Origin: Pseudobutyrivibrio sp. | GTDB taxonomy: Bacteria; Bacillota; Clostridia; Lachnospirales; Lachnospiraceae | Direction of reading: 5' to 3' | Assembly (NCBI GenBank): GCA_017557715.1 | Contig: JAFYYE010000174.1 | Coordinates: 1 to 7,009 of the forward strand | DNA length: 7,009 nucleotides | Shown: positions 6,945-7,009 of the stretch, piece by piece | Layout: each line of letters begins with the position of its first letter | Numbering within the stretch: position 1 is the stretch's first letter | Translations under genes and position numbers: made by a program | Notes under the pieces: generated by a model | Database searches by the model: none | Told to the model about the DNA's origin: nothing | What the model saw: only the letters and a program-made list of their open reading frames with translations

Positions 6945-7009
6945 TTATTTCAAAGCTTTTTCCACAACAAGTGAATAGATTTCCTTATCATCTGCAGTAG
7001 CTACTACTA
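6945..7009 (-). CDS. C-terminal end of an unidentified gene (runs off the right edge)
   Basis: An open frame enters from the right edge and ends at TAA (6947-6945). Its last 20 residues read VVATADDKEIYSLVVEKALK, a mixed, soluble-looking helical tail. Its end is 21 bases from the next ATG, with no terminator or convincing promoter between, so it is probably in the same operon as the membrane protein and pilT. It may therefore be another pilus gene. The fragment is too short to identify, and the frame is supported only by being open and well spaced. Confidence 0.5.
   Translation of the reverse strand, partial: VVATADDKEIYSLVVEKALK

Noticed and set aside
6924..6960. TTGAAA with an ATTAAT box before the small membrane protein
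   Set aside because: The -10-like box ends next to the ATG, so the transcript would be leaderless or start inside the gene. The short gap fits an operon junction better.

Overview
All genes in this window lie on the minus strand, so they read from right to left. The genome is moderately AT-rich and Gram-positive-like: clear AGGA/AGGAGG ribosome sites, tight gene packing and a lipoprotein lipobox. The protein sequences look most like Clostridia, probably Lachnospiraceae (the Butyrivibrio/Pseudobutyrivibrio/Roseburia group). That placement rests on remembered family resemblance, mainly the start of Mfd, the CGKLNG start of the lipoprotein and the pilus-locus membrane protein. It has not been tested by a search.

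Layout in transcription order. (1) 7009-6945: the last 20 codons of an unidentified gene that enters from the right edge. (2) 6923-6555: a 122-residue protein with one N-terminal membrane helix, probably part of a type IV pilus locus. (3) 6546-5440: a PilT-type ATPase for pilus retraction. (4) 5430-3784: a SulP-family anion transporter with a C-terminal STAS domain. (5) 3746-222: Mfd, the transcription-repair coupling factor. (6) 124-1: the first 41 codons of a secreted lipoprotein, probably a PrsA-like foldase.

The gaps between genes are 21, 8, 9, 37 and 97 bases. No rho-independent terminator is visible in any of them, so genes 1-5 could form one transcript. The stop codons of genes 2 and 3 lie in or beside the ribosome site of the next gene, which suggests translational coupling. 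The 97-base gap after mfd holds a near-consensus housekeeping promoter (TTGATA, 17 bases, TATAAT) that should drive the lipoprotein independently. A small hairpin sits in its leader.

Functionally the window joins the end of a pilus locus (genes 2-3, perhaps 1) to an anion transporter and then to the commonly seen mfd-lipoprotein pair. I see no mobile element, CRISPR array, tRNA or rRNA, and no clear new system. The points most worth checking are the pilus-locus membrane protein, several departures from the PilT norm, the placement of sulP between pilT and mfd, and the promoter and leader of the lipoprotein gene.
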